Origin: a virus
DNA: 53,321 nucleotides
Reading direction: 5' to 3' (one strand)
Virus record (IMG/VR): IMGVR_UViG_3300034022_000841
Span: 1-53,321 of that record
A model generated the notes under the pieces. It saw only the letters and a list, made by a program, of their open reading frames with translations, was not told where the DNA came from and did not search any database. Of this stretch, positions 8,131-16,355 are shown piece by piece. The first letter of the stretch is position 1. Every line of letters begins with the position of its first letter. A program made the position numbers and the translations under genes.

Positions 8131-10010
8131 TGGCTGATTTAAAAAAATTAAGGAGTGATGCTAAAGGTAAGTTTGCTGCGTTAACCACAATTGTGGAGAA
8201 AAAAGACGGGTTAAAAAATCTAACCAAAAAACTTGACGACGATGCCAAAGAGTTAAGTAAAAACGTTGGTAAAAAAGCACAGGATTTTGCCGACAAAGCA
8301 AAACAAAAAATACCTAATTTTAATAATGTATTTGAAAACCTAATAGGTGACCTTAATAAAATTTTAAAAACAGAACCTGTAAAAGGTGAGAGTAAGATTC
8401 GAAAATACACTAGAGAATCGGTTAACGAAACGACTAAACAAATAAAACAAGTTGTAATTGATAATGTTAAAGCTGTTTTATTCGCAAATGATAATGATTT
8501 TGGTTGTGGTTCAGGTTCTAAAATGCCAATGGACGCATTAAGTATAAAACCAAGTGAATTTGATTTTTTAGGTACTTTAAAAATGGACCCAGCATCAACA
8601 ATGGGTAATTTAGTTTACGAAGATACCACATCTAGGAATAAAACAAAAATGAATAAAGACCTATATCAAAGTTTTGATAGCGGTACTAATTACACATTTA
8701 CTAGTAATTCAGGTAATGATTTATTTACAATGGATTGGGATAGTGGAAGTCAACAATATAATTTAAGTGGATTACAAGGAGCCGGTATTACAACAATAGA
8801 CCAATTTATAACACAATATTATGAAACAATCGAATTCCCCCAACCAAGTGATATTCTAAAAAATAGTGTATCAATGTTATTAGCTGGTGATGGCTCACAA
8901 CCAAAAGAATTCGATATTAATATGAATAATTTAAATCGAATATTACAAAAAATAACTTGTGCCTGCGGTAAACCTAAAAAAGATGATGAATTACAACAAA
9001 ATCCAAAAGACCAGTTTAATGAAGATGATGTTGATGAGCAAATGTTTTTTGACACAGACGATTTGGATGGTATTGATTTAGATGATGAGGCACTGAGATT
9101 CAAAAGAGTTTTGAGGTTTACTGATTGTAATAACTTTGAAGTTCCAGTTAATCCAAATCATATTGAGGATTTTTCATTACTATCCAAGAAAAACACATTA
9201 GATGCTTATAATTCAATATTAAATAAAATGGCAAAAGATGCGTATAATGCGTCAGGCGGTTCAATTCCAATTGATAATTTACGCATATCAATGAATCTTA
9301 TGTCAATTTTTAATCTACCAAAAGCATTGTTAGGTTCAATATTTTCGGCTAAAATATTTTTACCGTTAGTGATATTATGGAAAACACTTAAAGCCGGAGT
9401 TTCGTCAGCATTTGTTAGTGCTAAACAATTAGTTAAAAATTTCTACAAATTATTTTATAACATTTTACAAGATTTGTTTTTTAAATTTATAACAATATTT
9501 TGGACTAAAGTTAAACCAGAACTAATTGCTTTAATTATTTCATTGGTCCCAAAAATTTTTAAAACATCAAAAGAAAAATATCTTAAAGTGATTAAAAGTT
9601 TACTCGCTTTCTTAAAATACGCGATACCATTTATTGGTATATCAAGTTGTGCTGAATTATATGAACAACTTTTAAAATTAATTGATTTACTTAGAGTTGG
9701 TATTAGTCAAAAGGTGCCTAGCTTAATGTTACAATTAGCAAAACTACGACCAGGATTTAGTGTCGATAGAGCATTAATTGAGGTTGCTCAAGGTTTAGAG
9801 AGTAGGGGTATAACCACTGGCGATTTCTTTGAACCTGGAGATAACAATTTACTAGCCACATTAGAAGAAACACTTAAAGGTTGGCATAGTGAAATGAATA
9901 CTAACTCATTTGTTCAAATTAGTTTAGACGCCACATCAATACCAGTCGCACCAGCAGGTGGTGCGGCACTAATAACACCATTGGTTAGAGGAACCGGTTT
10001 AATGTCGTAA
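8130..10010 (+). CDS. Large virion or tail-type protein with hydrophobic segments
   Basis: Not assigned to a named family. The order is: a charged helical N-terminus (1-110), a Gly/Ser/Asn-rich middle (about 120-230), a Cys pair (CACG, near 273-276) followed by a very acidic stretch (280-330), and then several long hydrophobic helices between about 385 and 520 (KIFLPLVILWK, LIALIISLVPKIF, FLKYAIPFIGIS). The C-terminus is polar and ends in small residues. Hydrophobic helices in a 626 aa protein between phage structural genes fit a tape-measure or baseplate-hub component, as in the T4 gp29 region, but length and similarity do not prove it. The ATG overlaps the previous stop codon. Confidence 0.55.
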   Translation: MADLKKLRSDAKGKFAALTTIVEKKDGLKNLTKKLDDDAKELSKNVGKKAQDFADKAKQKIPNFNNVFENLIGDLNKILKTEPVKGESKIRKYTRESVNETTKQIKQVVIDNVKAVLFANDNDFGCGSGSKMPMDALSIKPSEFDFLGTLKMDPASTMGNLVYEDTTSRNKTKMNKDLYQSFDSGTNYTFTSNSGNDLFTMDWDSGSQQYNLSGLQGAGITTIDQFITQYYETIEFPQPSDILKNSVSMLLAGDGSQPKEFDINMNNLNRILQKITCACGKPKKDDELQQNPKDQFNEDDVDEQMFFDTDDLDGIDLDDEALRFKRVLRFTDCNNFEVPVNPNHIEDFSLLSKKNTLDAYNSILNKMAKDAYNASGGSIPIDNLRISMNLMSIFNLPKALLGSIFSAKIFLPLVILWKTLKAGVSSAFVSAKQLVKNFYKLFYNILQDLFFKFITIFWTKVKPELIALIISLVPKIFKTSKEKYLKVIKSLLAFLKYAIPFIGISSCAELYEQLLKLIDLLRVGISQKVPSLMLQLAKLRPGFSVDRALIEVAQGLESRGITTGDFFEPGDNNLLATLEETLKGWHSEMNTNSFVQISLDATSIPVAPAGGAALITPLVRGTGLMS

Positions 10011-10014
10011 TTAA

Positions 10015-10212
10015 ATGGAAAAAGATAAAGTAATTGAAATAGCTAATGATGTGAAAAATCATTCAAATTCATCACTTATTGATGCTAGAAATTTTTTAAT
10101 TGATGAATTTGAAAAAACAAAAAAATTAATAATTGACTTAACTCGACATATGGAAGGTGTGGAAGATTTATATAACGAAGTTAATAACGAAATAGGTAAA
10201 AGAATAAAATGA
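10015..10212 (+). CDS. Small coiled-coil protein, 65 aa
   Basis: Not recognised. A single long helix (residues 15-62) with hydrophobic heptads, typical of small assembly chaperones or bundle-forming proteins. It begins 4 nt after the tail-type gene, and its stop overlaps the start of the OB-fold protein (ATGA), so it is translated with the baseplate genes. A chaperone role is an inference from size, structure and position. Confidence 0.6.
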   Translation: MEKDKVIEIANDVKNHSNSSLIDARNFLIDEFEKTKKLIIDLTRHMEGVEDLYNEVNNEIGKRIK

Positions 10213-11750
10213 AAATAATTGATGTTGGTACGGTTATAGATATTTTAGATCCACAAGGAATTGGTAGAATACGCTATTTTTCTTTTGATGATAATATTGC
10301 TACAAAACAAAGAGCATATACTGGTCCTGCTTGGGATAAAAACGACCCAACTGTTGCATTACCTTTTTTACCGACACATATTAATATCATTCCAGAAGTT
10401 AAAGGTGCTGTTAAAATTATAAAACACATTGCAGAATCTGATGGTTTAACAAACCAAGAATATATCCCAGGACCATTTACAACTTCACACGATTTTCCAT
10501 CACAATCATTTAGTAGTCAATTAACGTATACATCTTATGGTGTTGGTAGTATCCCTAAACCAGATATCAAAAGTTTTAGCGGGTCTAAATTATCTTTTGA
10601 GGACAATTACGTTGAAGCCAAATCCGTTGGTACAATGGCTAAATTAGGCGATATAGCTATAAACGGTAATTATGGTTCAGATTTATTATTAACTGAAGGC
10701 GGAGCTCAATTACGTGCGGGAAAATTTATATCTAAAGAAACAAAAAGTAAAACAATAAAAGAAAAATTAAGCATATATCCCTACCGCGGTAGAAAAGAAG
10801 CTAAATTATCTTTAAAGAAATATCCATATACTGCTGAATTATTCACTGAAACAACATTTGTGGATAAAATAAGTCGAATGGATTTAAAGCACATTGTAGA
10901 ATACGATTTAAACGATTTTGAATCTCCTACAGGTGTAACAATGACAATTTACGAGGTTATTACTGGTGAAGGTGACAAATATAAAACAGATATCTTTAAT
11001 CAGGAAACAACTAATTTTGGTGCAAATATTAAATTAATTTATCAAGATGAGATTGAAGTCGATTCAATAGAAGAGGCGTATGCTGAAGTAAGAACATTTA
11101 TTGCTAATTTAGATAATGAAAAAATGAATGTGATATCATCAACCCTGCCAAATAAAACCGCACATCCATTTTATTTTAGACCAGTTGTTTCACCAAACTC
11201 ATTAGTTAGAAGAGAAACCCCAACAAATTTAGGTAAATCAAATAAGGTTAAATTTCTTGAAAATATAGTTGTTAAACCTAGAAAAAATTACGGATTGTTT
11301 TTTGATGAAACATCTGCCGATCCTGTAATTTCAAAACTTAAAAAGACAAATCAATACGTTAGAAATAAAAACATTGTTTATGATGCTAAGGGTAAAATTT
11401 TAAGAGAAGATTATATAGAACAATCCATTGGTTCTGTTATGGCGGATAAATTTTTTATTCTTTCAACTGAAACAAATGGTGGTAGTGGTAAAAGTGTAGA
11501 TTTCCCTAATTTAAACAAATATGAACTTGACCAATTTGATTATATTGAAAGAATTGAACCAAATACTTGGTCATCAGTTAGGGGCGAAAAATTAATTGAA
11601 ATACTTGAATTAATGGTTGAAATGTTATTAGAACATAGGCACGGGATAGGTACCACCCCTGCATGGCCACAAGCCCTAAAAGATAAAATTAGGGACCTTA
11701 AAACTAAAATGCCAAATGACATGGTTAATAAATCAATTAGAATCAACTAA
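10209..11750 (+). CDS. Baseplate hub/spike protein with gp5-like OB fold
   Basis: The first 85 residues resemble the N-terminal OB fold of T4 gp5 and VgrG spike proteins: DVGTVIDILDPQGIGRIRY (the usual G-V-V-x-D-x-x-D-P-x-x-x-G-R-V-R-V pattern), then PFLPTHINIIPEVKGAVKII. Residues 125-170 (AKLGDIAINGNYGSDLLLTEGGAQLRAGK) look like the beta-rich segment found in related phage hub proteins. No lysozyme-like domain and no long repetitive beta-helix are seen, unlike T4 gp5. The C-terminus is helical and charged. A structural protein at the baseplate centre is likely. The exact counterpart is uncertain. Confidence 0.6.
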   Translation: MKIIDVGTVIDILDPQGIGRIRYFSFDDNIATKQRAYTGPAWDKNDPTVALPFLPTHINIIPEVKGAVKIIKHIAESDGLTNQEYIPGPFTTSHDFPSQSFSSQLTYTSYGVGSIPKPDIKSFSGSKLSFEDNYVEAKSVGTMAKLGDIAINGNYGSDLLLTEGGAQLRAGKFISKETKSKTIKEKLSIYPYRGRKEAKLSLKKYPYTAELFTETTFVDKISRMDLKHIVEYDLNDFESPTGVTMTIYEVITGEGDKYKTDIFNQETTNFGANIKLIYQDEIEVDSIEEAYAEVRTFIANLDNEKMNVISSTLPNKTAHPFYFRPVVSPNSLVRRETPTNLGKSNKVKFLENIVVKPRKNYGLFFDETSADPVISKLKKTNQYVRNKNIVYDAKGKILREDYIEQSIGSVMADKFFILSTETNGGSGKSVDFPNLNKYELDQFDYIERIEPNTWSSVRGEKLIEILELMVEMLLEHRHGIGTTPAWPQALKDKIRDLKTKMPNDMVNKSIRIN

Positions 11751-11755
11751 TTCGA

Positions 11756-11763
11756 TATTTATT
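11756..11763 (+). promoter_or_regulatory. TATTTATT motif, candidate late promoter
   Basis: In the 23 nt gap after the hub gene, 10 nt before the ATG at 11774. Confidence 0.4.
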
Positions 11764-11773
11764 AAATAAAAAG

Positions 11774-13144
11774 ATGTCATATTTTCGTTCATACTTTGAA
11801 AAAAACAACACTATAATAAAAAATTCTCAGATTAACACGGCTAAAAACCCTAATACTGAGATATTTTATGGTTCCGGATTCTCAAAATTTATTTTTAAAG
11901 TCGATTTAACAGATTTAAAAGCAAAAGTTGATGGCGGGGACTACGTTGTTAATGGTAACACAAAACATTACCTTAAAATGACAAACACCATTTTTGGTGA
12001 TGAAGCGTTTTTGGGGCAAAAAAGAGGTTCTGGTAGAGAAAGAGCCACCTCTTTTGATTTAATCATTTTTAAAATAACCGAATATTGGGATGAGGGTGTT
12101 GGTTTCGATTACGAACAAGTATATGATTTCACGTCTGGGAACGAAACATTCGACGAGAGACCGTCTAACTGGTTTAATAGAACTACTTTAGATTCTTGGT
12201 CTTCTGAAGGTGTTTATAGCACATCTCCAACGGTTATTGGAACCATTAGCATGGATAATGGTGATGAGAATTTAGATGTCGATATAACTGACTATGTTAA
12301 TAGCATAGTGGTTAGCGGAAACACCAATCATGGTCTTGGTATAGCATTTAGTGTTTTATATCAAGATTTATCCCCAGCAATCGACCAATCTGTTTCATTT
12401 TTTACAAAATACACACAAACCTTTTTTGAACCATTCGTTGAAACCGTATTTGACGATAGAATTGATGATAATAGAGATAACTTTATCGCTGAGGTAAATC
12501 AAAATCTTTATTTATACGTAACTAAAGGTTCAAATTACTACGATTTAGATAGTTTACCTACGGTTGATATCTTAGATTATAATAATGCTGTTATTTCGGG
12601 TTTAGGTAACCTTACAACGACGAAAATACGCAAAGGGATATACAAGGTCACCTTTGGTCTTTCGGGGCTTCTATGCGACGGGAAACGCTTTTATTTTGAT
12701 AAATGGAAAGGTTTGTCTATAGACGGCGTATCAATCGATAATCTTACTCAAAAATTTGTACCTAAGCCATATACTTCGTTATACACTATTGGCGCTAATC
12801 CGGTTGAATTACAGAGATATGTTATCCAATTTTTCGGGTTACAATTAAACGAAAAAATAAAATCTGGTGAAAATAGAAAGGTGGTTGTGACGTTTAGATC
12901 CTTAGATTATCCAAAATCAGTACTATTTGACGAGGTTTATTATAGAATATTTGTTAAAGAGGGTAAAACCCAGGTTAATGTATTTGAATGGACTCAGCTA
13001 GATAAAACCAATGAAAATTCATTCTTTTTAGACACTTCAATAATGATTCCTAGAGAATACTGGGTTGAAATAAAGGGTAAAACGCATAATGAGGAAATCT
13101 TCTATAAGGATTTAATAAAATTTGAAATTGTTTCAGAAAGATAA
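11774..13144 (+). CDS. Beta-rich virion protein with DNRLRE-like domain
   Basis: A 456 aa, beta-rich protein without signal peptide. Residues about 25-215 have the spacing of Trp, Asp and Thr seen in DNRLRE/CBM-like jelly rolls: EYWDEGVGFDYEQVY, SNWFNRTTLDSWSSEGVY, and LDVDITDYVNSIVVSGNTNHGLGIAF. The middle and C-terminal parts continue as beta sandwich-like text (YVIQFFGLQLNEKI and similar). Such domains occur in phage fibres and baseplate appendages that contact glycans. A tail or baseplate-appendage role is inferred from its position after the hub gene and its own late-type motif. The domain match is by pattern only. Confidence 0.6.
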   Translation: MSYFRSYFEKNNTIIKNSQINTAKNPNTEIFYGSGFSKFIFKVDLTDLKAKVDGGDYVVNGNTKHYLKMTNTIFGDEAFLGQKRGSGRERATSFDLIIFKITEYWDEGVGFDYEQVYDFTSGNETFDERPSNWFNRTTLDSWSSEGVYSTSPTVIGTISMDNGDENLDVDITDYVNSIVVSGNTNHGLGIAFSVLYQDLSPAIDQSVSFFTKYTQTFFEPFVETVFDDRIDDNRDNFIAEVNQNLYLYVTKGSNYYDLDSLPTVDILDYNNAVISGLGNLTTTKIRKGIYKVTFGLSGLLCDGKRFYFDKWKGLSIDGVSIDNLTQKFVPKPYTSLYTIGANPVELQRYVIQFFGLQLNEKIKSGENRKVVVTFRSLDYPKSVLFDEVYYRIFVKEGKTQVNVFEWTQLDKTNENSFFLDTSIMIPREYWVEIKGKTHNEEIFYKDLIKFEIVSER

Positions 13145-13155
13145 AAATATTTAAA

Positions 13156-13569
13156 ATGAACCTTAAAGAACTTATTAGAAAATGTATTATTGAAACACAA
13201 GAAGAACGCATCACTGAAAGTGGTGAATCAGCGTTACCCCTTTTTGTTCTTAGTGGTGGGGTTAATCAAGATGTAAAAGAAGTTCACATAGCGTCTGAAG
13301 ATACTATAAAAGAATTATTTAGTTTTGTGGGTGATGGTGTTAACGAAGTATACTACGAAGATGGTGAACTTATCATTGATTTTTGGGAAGACGCAAGGGG
13401 TAATATTAGCTGGAAAGATTATGCTCGGTTAGAAAAATACATGGAACAAATAAGTAATTACTATATGGATGAAGGAATATCTGAAATTATAACCGGATGG
13501 AATATTAACACAGTTCGTAGACAAATTAATATATCTTTTTCTGAGGATGATTACGATGTATCCTTCTAA
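13156..13569 (+). CDS. Small protein, paralogous N-terminus with the next gene
   Basis: Function unknown, 137 aa, acidic. The first 22 residues (MNLKELIRKC..., then ERITESG) closely match those of the next gene (MNINELIKKC..., then EHISETG), while the rest differs. The segment ITE-SG at 19-23 fits the T4 prohead protease rule (Leu/Ile-x-Glu before a small residue), so the head segment could be a capsid-targeting tag removed in the prohead. That is a hypothesis. The body is alpha/beta (VYYEDGELIIDFWED, INISFSEDDYDV). Confidence 0.55.
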   Translation: MNLKELIRKCIIETQEERITESGESALPLFVLSGGVNQDVKEVHIASEDTIKELFSFVGDGVNEVYYEDGELIIDFWEDARGNISWKDYARLEKYMEQISNYYMDEGISEIITGWNINTVRRQINISFSEDDYDVSF

Positions 13570-13578
13570 TTAACTAAA

Positions 13579-13586
13579 TATTTATA
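13579..13586 (+). promoter_or_regulatory. TATTTATA motif, candidate late promoter
   Basis: Exact copy in the gap between the two paralogous small genes, only 3 nt before the ATG at 13590. Confidence 0.4.
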
Positions 13587-13589
13587 AAA

Positions 13590-14048
13590 ATGAACATCAA
13601 CGAACTTATTAAAAAATGTATCAAAGAAGCTCAAGAAGAGCATATTTCAGAAACTGGTACATATATGGTATTGAGTAATTTAACTCAAATAAAGAACGAT
13701 ATTGAAATAATCTTATCATTTAAACACCACCCCGATTTCCCAAAATTAGTTACGGGAGAACACGCATGGGCCGGTGATCACATCACAACATCGAAAGATG
13801 ATATTGAAGAAGTTGCAAATTTCATAGAAAGTTATATGGAACAAAAAAACCTAACCGAATCAGAAAAAGATTTATCTGAAAATGGTGAAATAGACGAAAG
13901 TAAAAACTGCCCCACCGACCCAGCAAAATGGTCGGCGTCTAAGGCGGCGGCTAAAAGAAAATTTGACGTTTATCCTTCAGCATACGCTAATGGTTGGGCT
14001 GCCAAAAACTATAAAGCAAAAGGTGGTGGTTGGAAAAAATGTAAATAG
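13590..14048 (+). CDS. Small protein with tag-like N-terminus and basic conserved C-terminal module
   Basis: 152 aa in three parts. Residues 1-22 match the N-terminus of the preceding gene. Residues 25-105 are alpha/beta (including HPDFPKLVTGEHAWAGDHI). The last 45 residues (CPTDPAKWSASKAAAKRKF, then VYPSAYANGWAAKNYKAKGG) form a basic Lys/Ala/Tyr/Trp-rich module that I have seen in many phage proteins of unknown function. The basic module suggests nucleic acid binding. Residues 19-21 (ISE) could be a prohead protease site as in the neighbour. It ends directly before the reductase gene. Confidence 0.55.
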   Translation: MNINELIKKCIKEAQEEHISETGTYMVLSNLTQIKNDIEIILSFKHHPDFPKLVTGEHAWAGDHITTSKDDIEEVANFIESYMEQKNLTESEKDLSENGEIDESKNCPTDPAKWSASKAAAKRKFDVYPSAYANGWAAKNYKAKGGGWKKCK

Positions 14049-14810
14049 ATGAACTTACAAGAGAACATACATAGGATTAGACAAATGATGATTTCTGAGG
14101 AGATGGTACAATCTGATGCTTGGAAATCTATAGAGAAAACATTGGACGTTCTTAAAAAGAAGAAAAAAGTTTTATTATTAAGTTGTTCTAATAGACATAA
14201 TTGGGATAAAAACGATATTGATATACCAAAATCTAAAATGATTGCGATGTATCTTAATGATGAATTGGGTGATAAATCAACATTGATAGACGTTTCAGAA
14301 TTAAACATAGTTCCTTGTGAGGGTAATGTATCAAGAAAAGACGGTAATAGTTGTGGTTTATTAAAATCAAAACTTAAGGATAAAGATAAAAATCCAACCG
14401 GTCACCATAGATGTTGGGCTAGTATAAACAACCCCAAAGATGAACTTTGGAAAATAAGTAAAGAACTATTTGAGTCAGATGCGGTTGTATTTCTAAGTTC
14501 CGTTAGATGGGGACAAACAAATATGTTTTATCAAAATCTAATTGAACGTTTAACTTGGATAGAAAACAGACACACGGCGTTAGGTGAATCCAATTTAGTT
14601 AAAGATATTGAAACTGGATTTATATGTACTGGACAGAATTTTAACGGTGTAAATGTGAATGATTTACAAAAGAAAATCCATGAATTTTATGGTTTTAAAA
14701 TAAATGACGATTTATATTGGAATTGGCAATATACTAAAGATATAAATGACGAATCATTAAAATCATATAAAAATTCACATAAAAAATTTATAAAAGATAC
14801 CAAATTATAA
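14049..14810 (+). CDS. Flavodoxin-like NAD(P)H-dependent reductase
   Basis: Predicted flavodoxin-fold FMN reductase. After an 18-20 residue leader (MNLQENIHRIRQMMISEE) and a short helix comes a clean Rossmann-like start, KVLLLSCSNRHNWDKND, where the loop after the first strand binds phosphate of FMN. A Cys/His-containing insertion follows (IVPCEGNVSRKDGNSCG, HHRCWAS). VVFLSSVRWGQTNMFYQNLIERLTW is the typical flavin-binding strand-helix unit, and GFICTGQNFNG is a further flavin-contact loop. The leader is not part of the usual fold. The start codon follows the previous stop with no gap, and the pterin dehydratase follows by 1 nt. The electron acceptor is unknown. Confidence 0.7.
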   Translation: MNLQENIHRIRQMMISEEMVQSDAWKSIEKTLDVLKKKKKVLLLSCSNRHNWDKNDIDIPKSKMIAMYLNDELGDKSTLIDVSELNIVPCEGNVSRKDGNSCGLLKSKLKDKDKNPTGHHRCWASINNPKDELWKISKELFESDAVVFLSSVRWGQTNMFYQNLIERLTWIENRHTALGESNLVKDIETGFICTGQNFNGVNVNDLQKKIHEFYGFKINDDLYWNWQYTKDINDESLKSYKNSHKKFIKDTKL

Positions 14811-14811
14811 T

Positions 14812-15090
14812 ATGAAAATCGTTATAACCGAAAATCAAAAAAATAAAATTATGAATAGTAGTAATTGGAAGGAAGTAAGTGGTAAACTAGCTAAGACATT
14901 TTATTTTAAAAATTATAAAGAGGTGATGTCATTTGCGAATGAGGTTATGAAAATTGCTGACAAACAGAATCATCACCCAGATATGACGGTTCATTATGAT
15001 AATGTAAAGTTATCCATCACAGACCACGAAAAGGGTAAGATAACCGATAAGTGCCATAAATTTGTTAATGAGGTAGATAAAATTAAATAA
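14812..15090 (+). CDS. Pterin-4a-carbinolamine dehydratase (PCD)
   Basis: Dehydrates 4a-hydroxytetrahydrobiopterin, recycling the pterin cofactor of aromatic amino acid hydroxylases; in other organisms the fold also takes part in folate-type and molybdopterin metabolism. At 92 aa it has the normal PCD length. The family signature is intact: NHHPDM at 53-58, Tyr62, DH at 71-72, and the C-terminal Asp region. The N-terminal WKEVSGKLAKTFYF is the usual first strand pair. No pterin-dependent hydroxylase lies nearby, so the phage substrate is open. It lies between the flavodoxin-like gene and a basic virion-like protein with gaps of 1 nt. Confidence 0.85.
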   Translation: MKIVITENQKNKIMNSSNWKEVSGKLAKTFYFKNYKEVMSFANEVMKIADKQNHHPDMTVHYDNVKLSITDHEKGKITDKCHKFVNEVDKIK

Positions 15091-15091
15091 T

Positions 15092-15961
15092 ATGAAATTT
15101 ATAGTATCTAAAGAAGATAAAGAATATATTGAAGAATCTTTAAAATCAGGAGAGGTCTTGCAAGAAGACCTTAGAAGATGGTTTAAAGAAAAGTGGGTAG
15201 ACGTTAGTAAAAAGGTAGACGGTAAACACCCGCCTTGTGGTCGAAAAGACGCTGATGGGAAATCCTATCCAAAATGTAGACCTTCTAAAAAAGTGTCTAA
15301 AGAAACCCCAAAAGTTGCTTCATCTTATGATAAAAAAGAAAAAAAAGCAATGACATCACAAAAAAGAAGAGCCGAAAAAGAGGACCCAAAAGTCGGTAAA
15401 GGAAATAAACCAACTATGGTCAAGTTTGATGAACAAAGTAGTGTCGATGAAAGAAGTAGAAGTTTTGCTTTTACAAGAAAAAAAAGATTGTTTAGTCAAC
15501 CAGAAAGAATGTCCAATCCTCTTAGATATAAAGAAATGGATAGATTATCTGAAAGTGTGAAAAAAAGAACAATTATTCAAATATCGGAAGAACAATTTAA
15601 AAGATTATTTGAATATAATGAAGAAACTCCAGTTTTAATATATGAAGATGAAGATGGTTCGGTACAAATGACCAACTATGTTATTGATAATATGTTAAAT
15701 GAAGCCGAATATCAAGGACGTAAAGTTCAGCTAGGTAAGATAATGCAGGGCGATATTAAAAAATTTAAAGTGTACGTTAAGAACGATAAAGGTAAAGTCG
15801 TTAAGGTAAACTTTGGTTTTGGCGGTAAATCCGCTAAAGGAAAAAGAATGGTTATTAAGAAGAATAACCCAGCAAGACGTAAATCATTCAGAGCAAGACA
15901 CAATTGTGCAAATCCAGGACCGCGTTGGAAACCAAGATATTGGGCTTGTAGAACTTGGTAA
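15092..15961 (+). CDS. Basic phage protein with two conserved Cys/Trp/Arg modules
   Basis: 289 aa, strongly basic. Residues 28-70 (RRWFKEKWVDVSKKVDGKHPP, CGRKDADGKSYPKCRPSKK) form a Cys-containing module I associate with DUF5872-type phage proteins. The middle is Lys-rich and disordered, with the recurring pattern IIQISEEQFKRLF near 160-172. The last 85 residues (KVYVKNDKGKVVKVNFG, then RKSFRARHNCANPG and RYWACRTW) are a C-terminal module common in T4-like marine phages. Neither has a known function; the charge suggests DNA or RNA binding inside the head. The stop codon directly abuts the stop of the opposite-strand SAP-like gene, with no spacer. Confidence 0.65.
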   Translation: MKFIVSKEDKEYIEESLKSGEVLQEDLRRWFKEKWVDVSKKVDGKHPPCGRKDADGKSYPKCRPSKKVSKETPKVASSYDKKEKKAMTSQKRRAEKEDPKVGKGNKPTMVKFDEQSSVDERSRSFAFTRKKRLFSQPERMSNPLRYKEMDRLSESVKKRTIIQISEEQFKRLFEYNEETPVLIYEDEDGSVQMTNYVIDNMLNEAEYQGRKVQLGKIMQGDIKKFKVYVKNDKGKVVKVNFGFGGKSAKGKRMVIKKNNPARRKSFRARHNCANPGPRWKPRYWACRTW

Positions 15962-16276
15962 TTAAATTAATTTTTGTTTTGACCAATACCACAACCTATT
16001 ATCTGAATATCTATTTAAACATTTAGCATCTTTCTTTTCCACTAATTTACCTATTTGCACTAAATCAGAATGGCTTCGGATATCAATACCAACATTAAAG
16101 CCACCATCACATTTCTCATATGTGGTATTATTCATAGGGGGTTCATACTTACCCTCATCATCTAATTTTAACATTTTAATCATTTCGTCCTTTTTCATTT
16201 TACACTCAATACTTCTTGTGTAAATCATTTTTTCAAGGACATCCAATCTTAATTTGCTGTAATCAACTTCTGACAT
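15962..16276 (-). CDS. SAP-domain-like protein
   Basis: 104 aa. Residues about 6-45 (YSKLRLDVLEKMIYTRSIEC, then KMKKDEMIKMLKLDDEGKY) fit the SAP motif, a helix-turn-helix-like DNA-binding element (Leu-x-x-Leu ... Gly/Lys-x-x-Lys-x-Glu-x-Ile-x-x-Leu). The C-terminal 50 residues contain three Trp/Tyr-rich strands of unknown role. A TATATTTG box lies 4 nt upstream of the ATG. The gene converges with the + strand basic protein and lies just downstream of the capsid gene terminator. A DNA-binding role is inferred from the motif only. Confidence 0.6.
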   Translation of the reverse strand: MSEVDYSKLRLDVLEKMIYTRSIECKMKKDEMIKMLKLDDEGKYEPPMNNTTYEKCDGGFNVGIDIRSHSDLVQIGKLVEKKDAKCLNRYSDNRLWYWSKQKLI

Positions 16277-16280
16277 AAGT

Positions 16281-16288
16281 CAAATATA
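16281..16288 (-). promoter_or_regulatory. TATATTTG (minus strand), candidate host-type -7 box
   Basis: Reads TATATTTG on the minus strand, followed by ACTT and the ATG at 16276. Same sequence and same 4 nt spacing as the box before the gene at 4301. Confidence 0.3.
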
Positions 16289-16300
16289 CGTAATTTCTAT

Positions 16301-16336
16301 AAAATAAAAAACCCCCGTATTTCTACGAGGGCTTTT
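16301..16336 (-). terminator. Rho-independent terminator of the capsid gene
   Basis: Inverted arms at 16312-16319 and 16324-16331 (8 bp, one mismatch, loop of 4), flanked on the minus-strand 3' side by a T-run (A-run at 16305-16311 on +). It ends the leftward head transcript 20 nt after the capsid stop. Confidence 0.8.
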
Positions 16337-16355
16337 ATATACTACATTAAGAATA

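Noticed and set aside
14812-14850. VITENQKNKI at the start of PCD as a capsid-targeting tag
   Set aside because: Cellular PCD proteins begin with a similar L-T-x-x-E-I helix, so this is the normal N-terminus and not an added tag.
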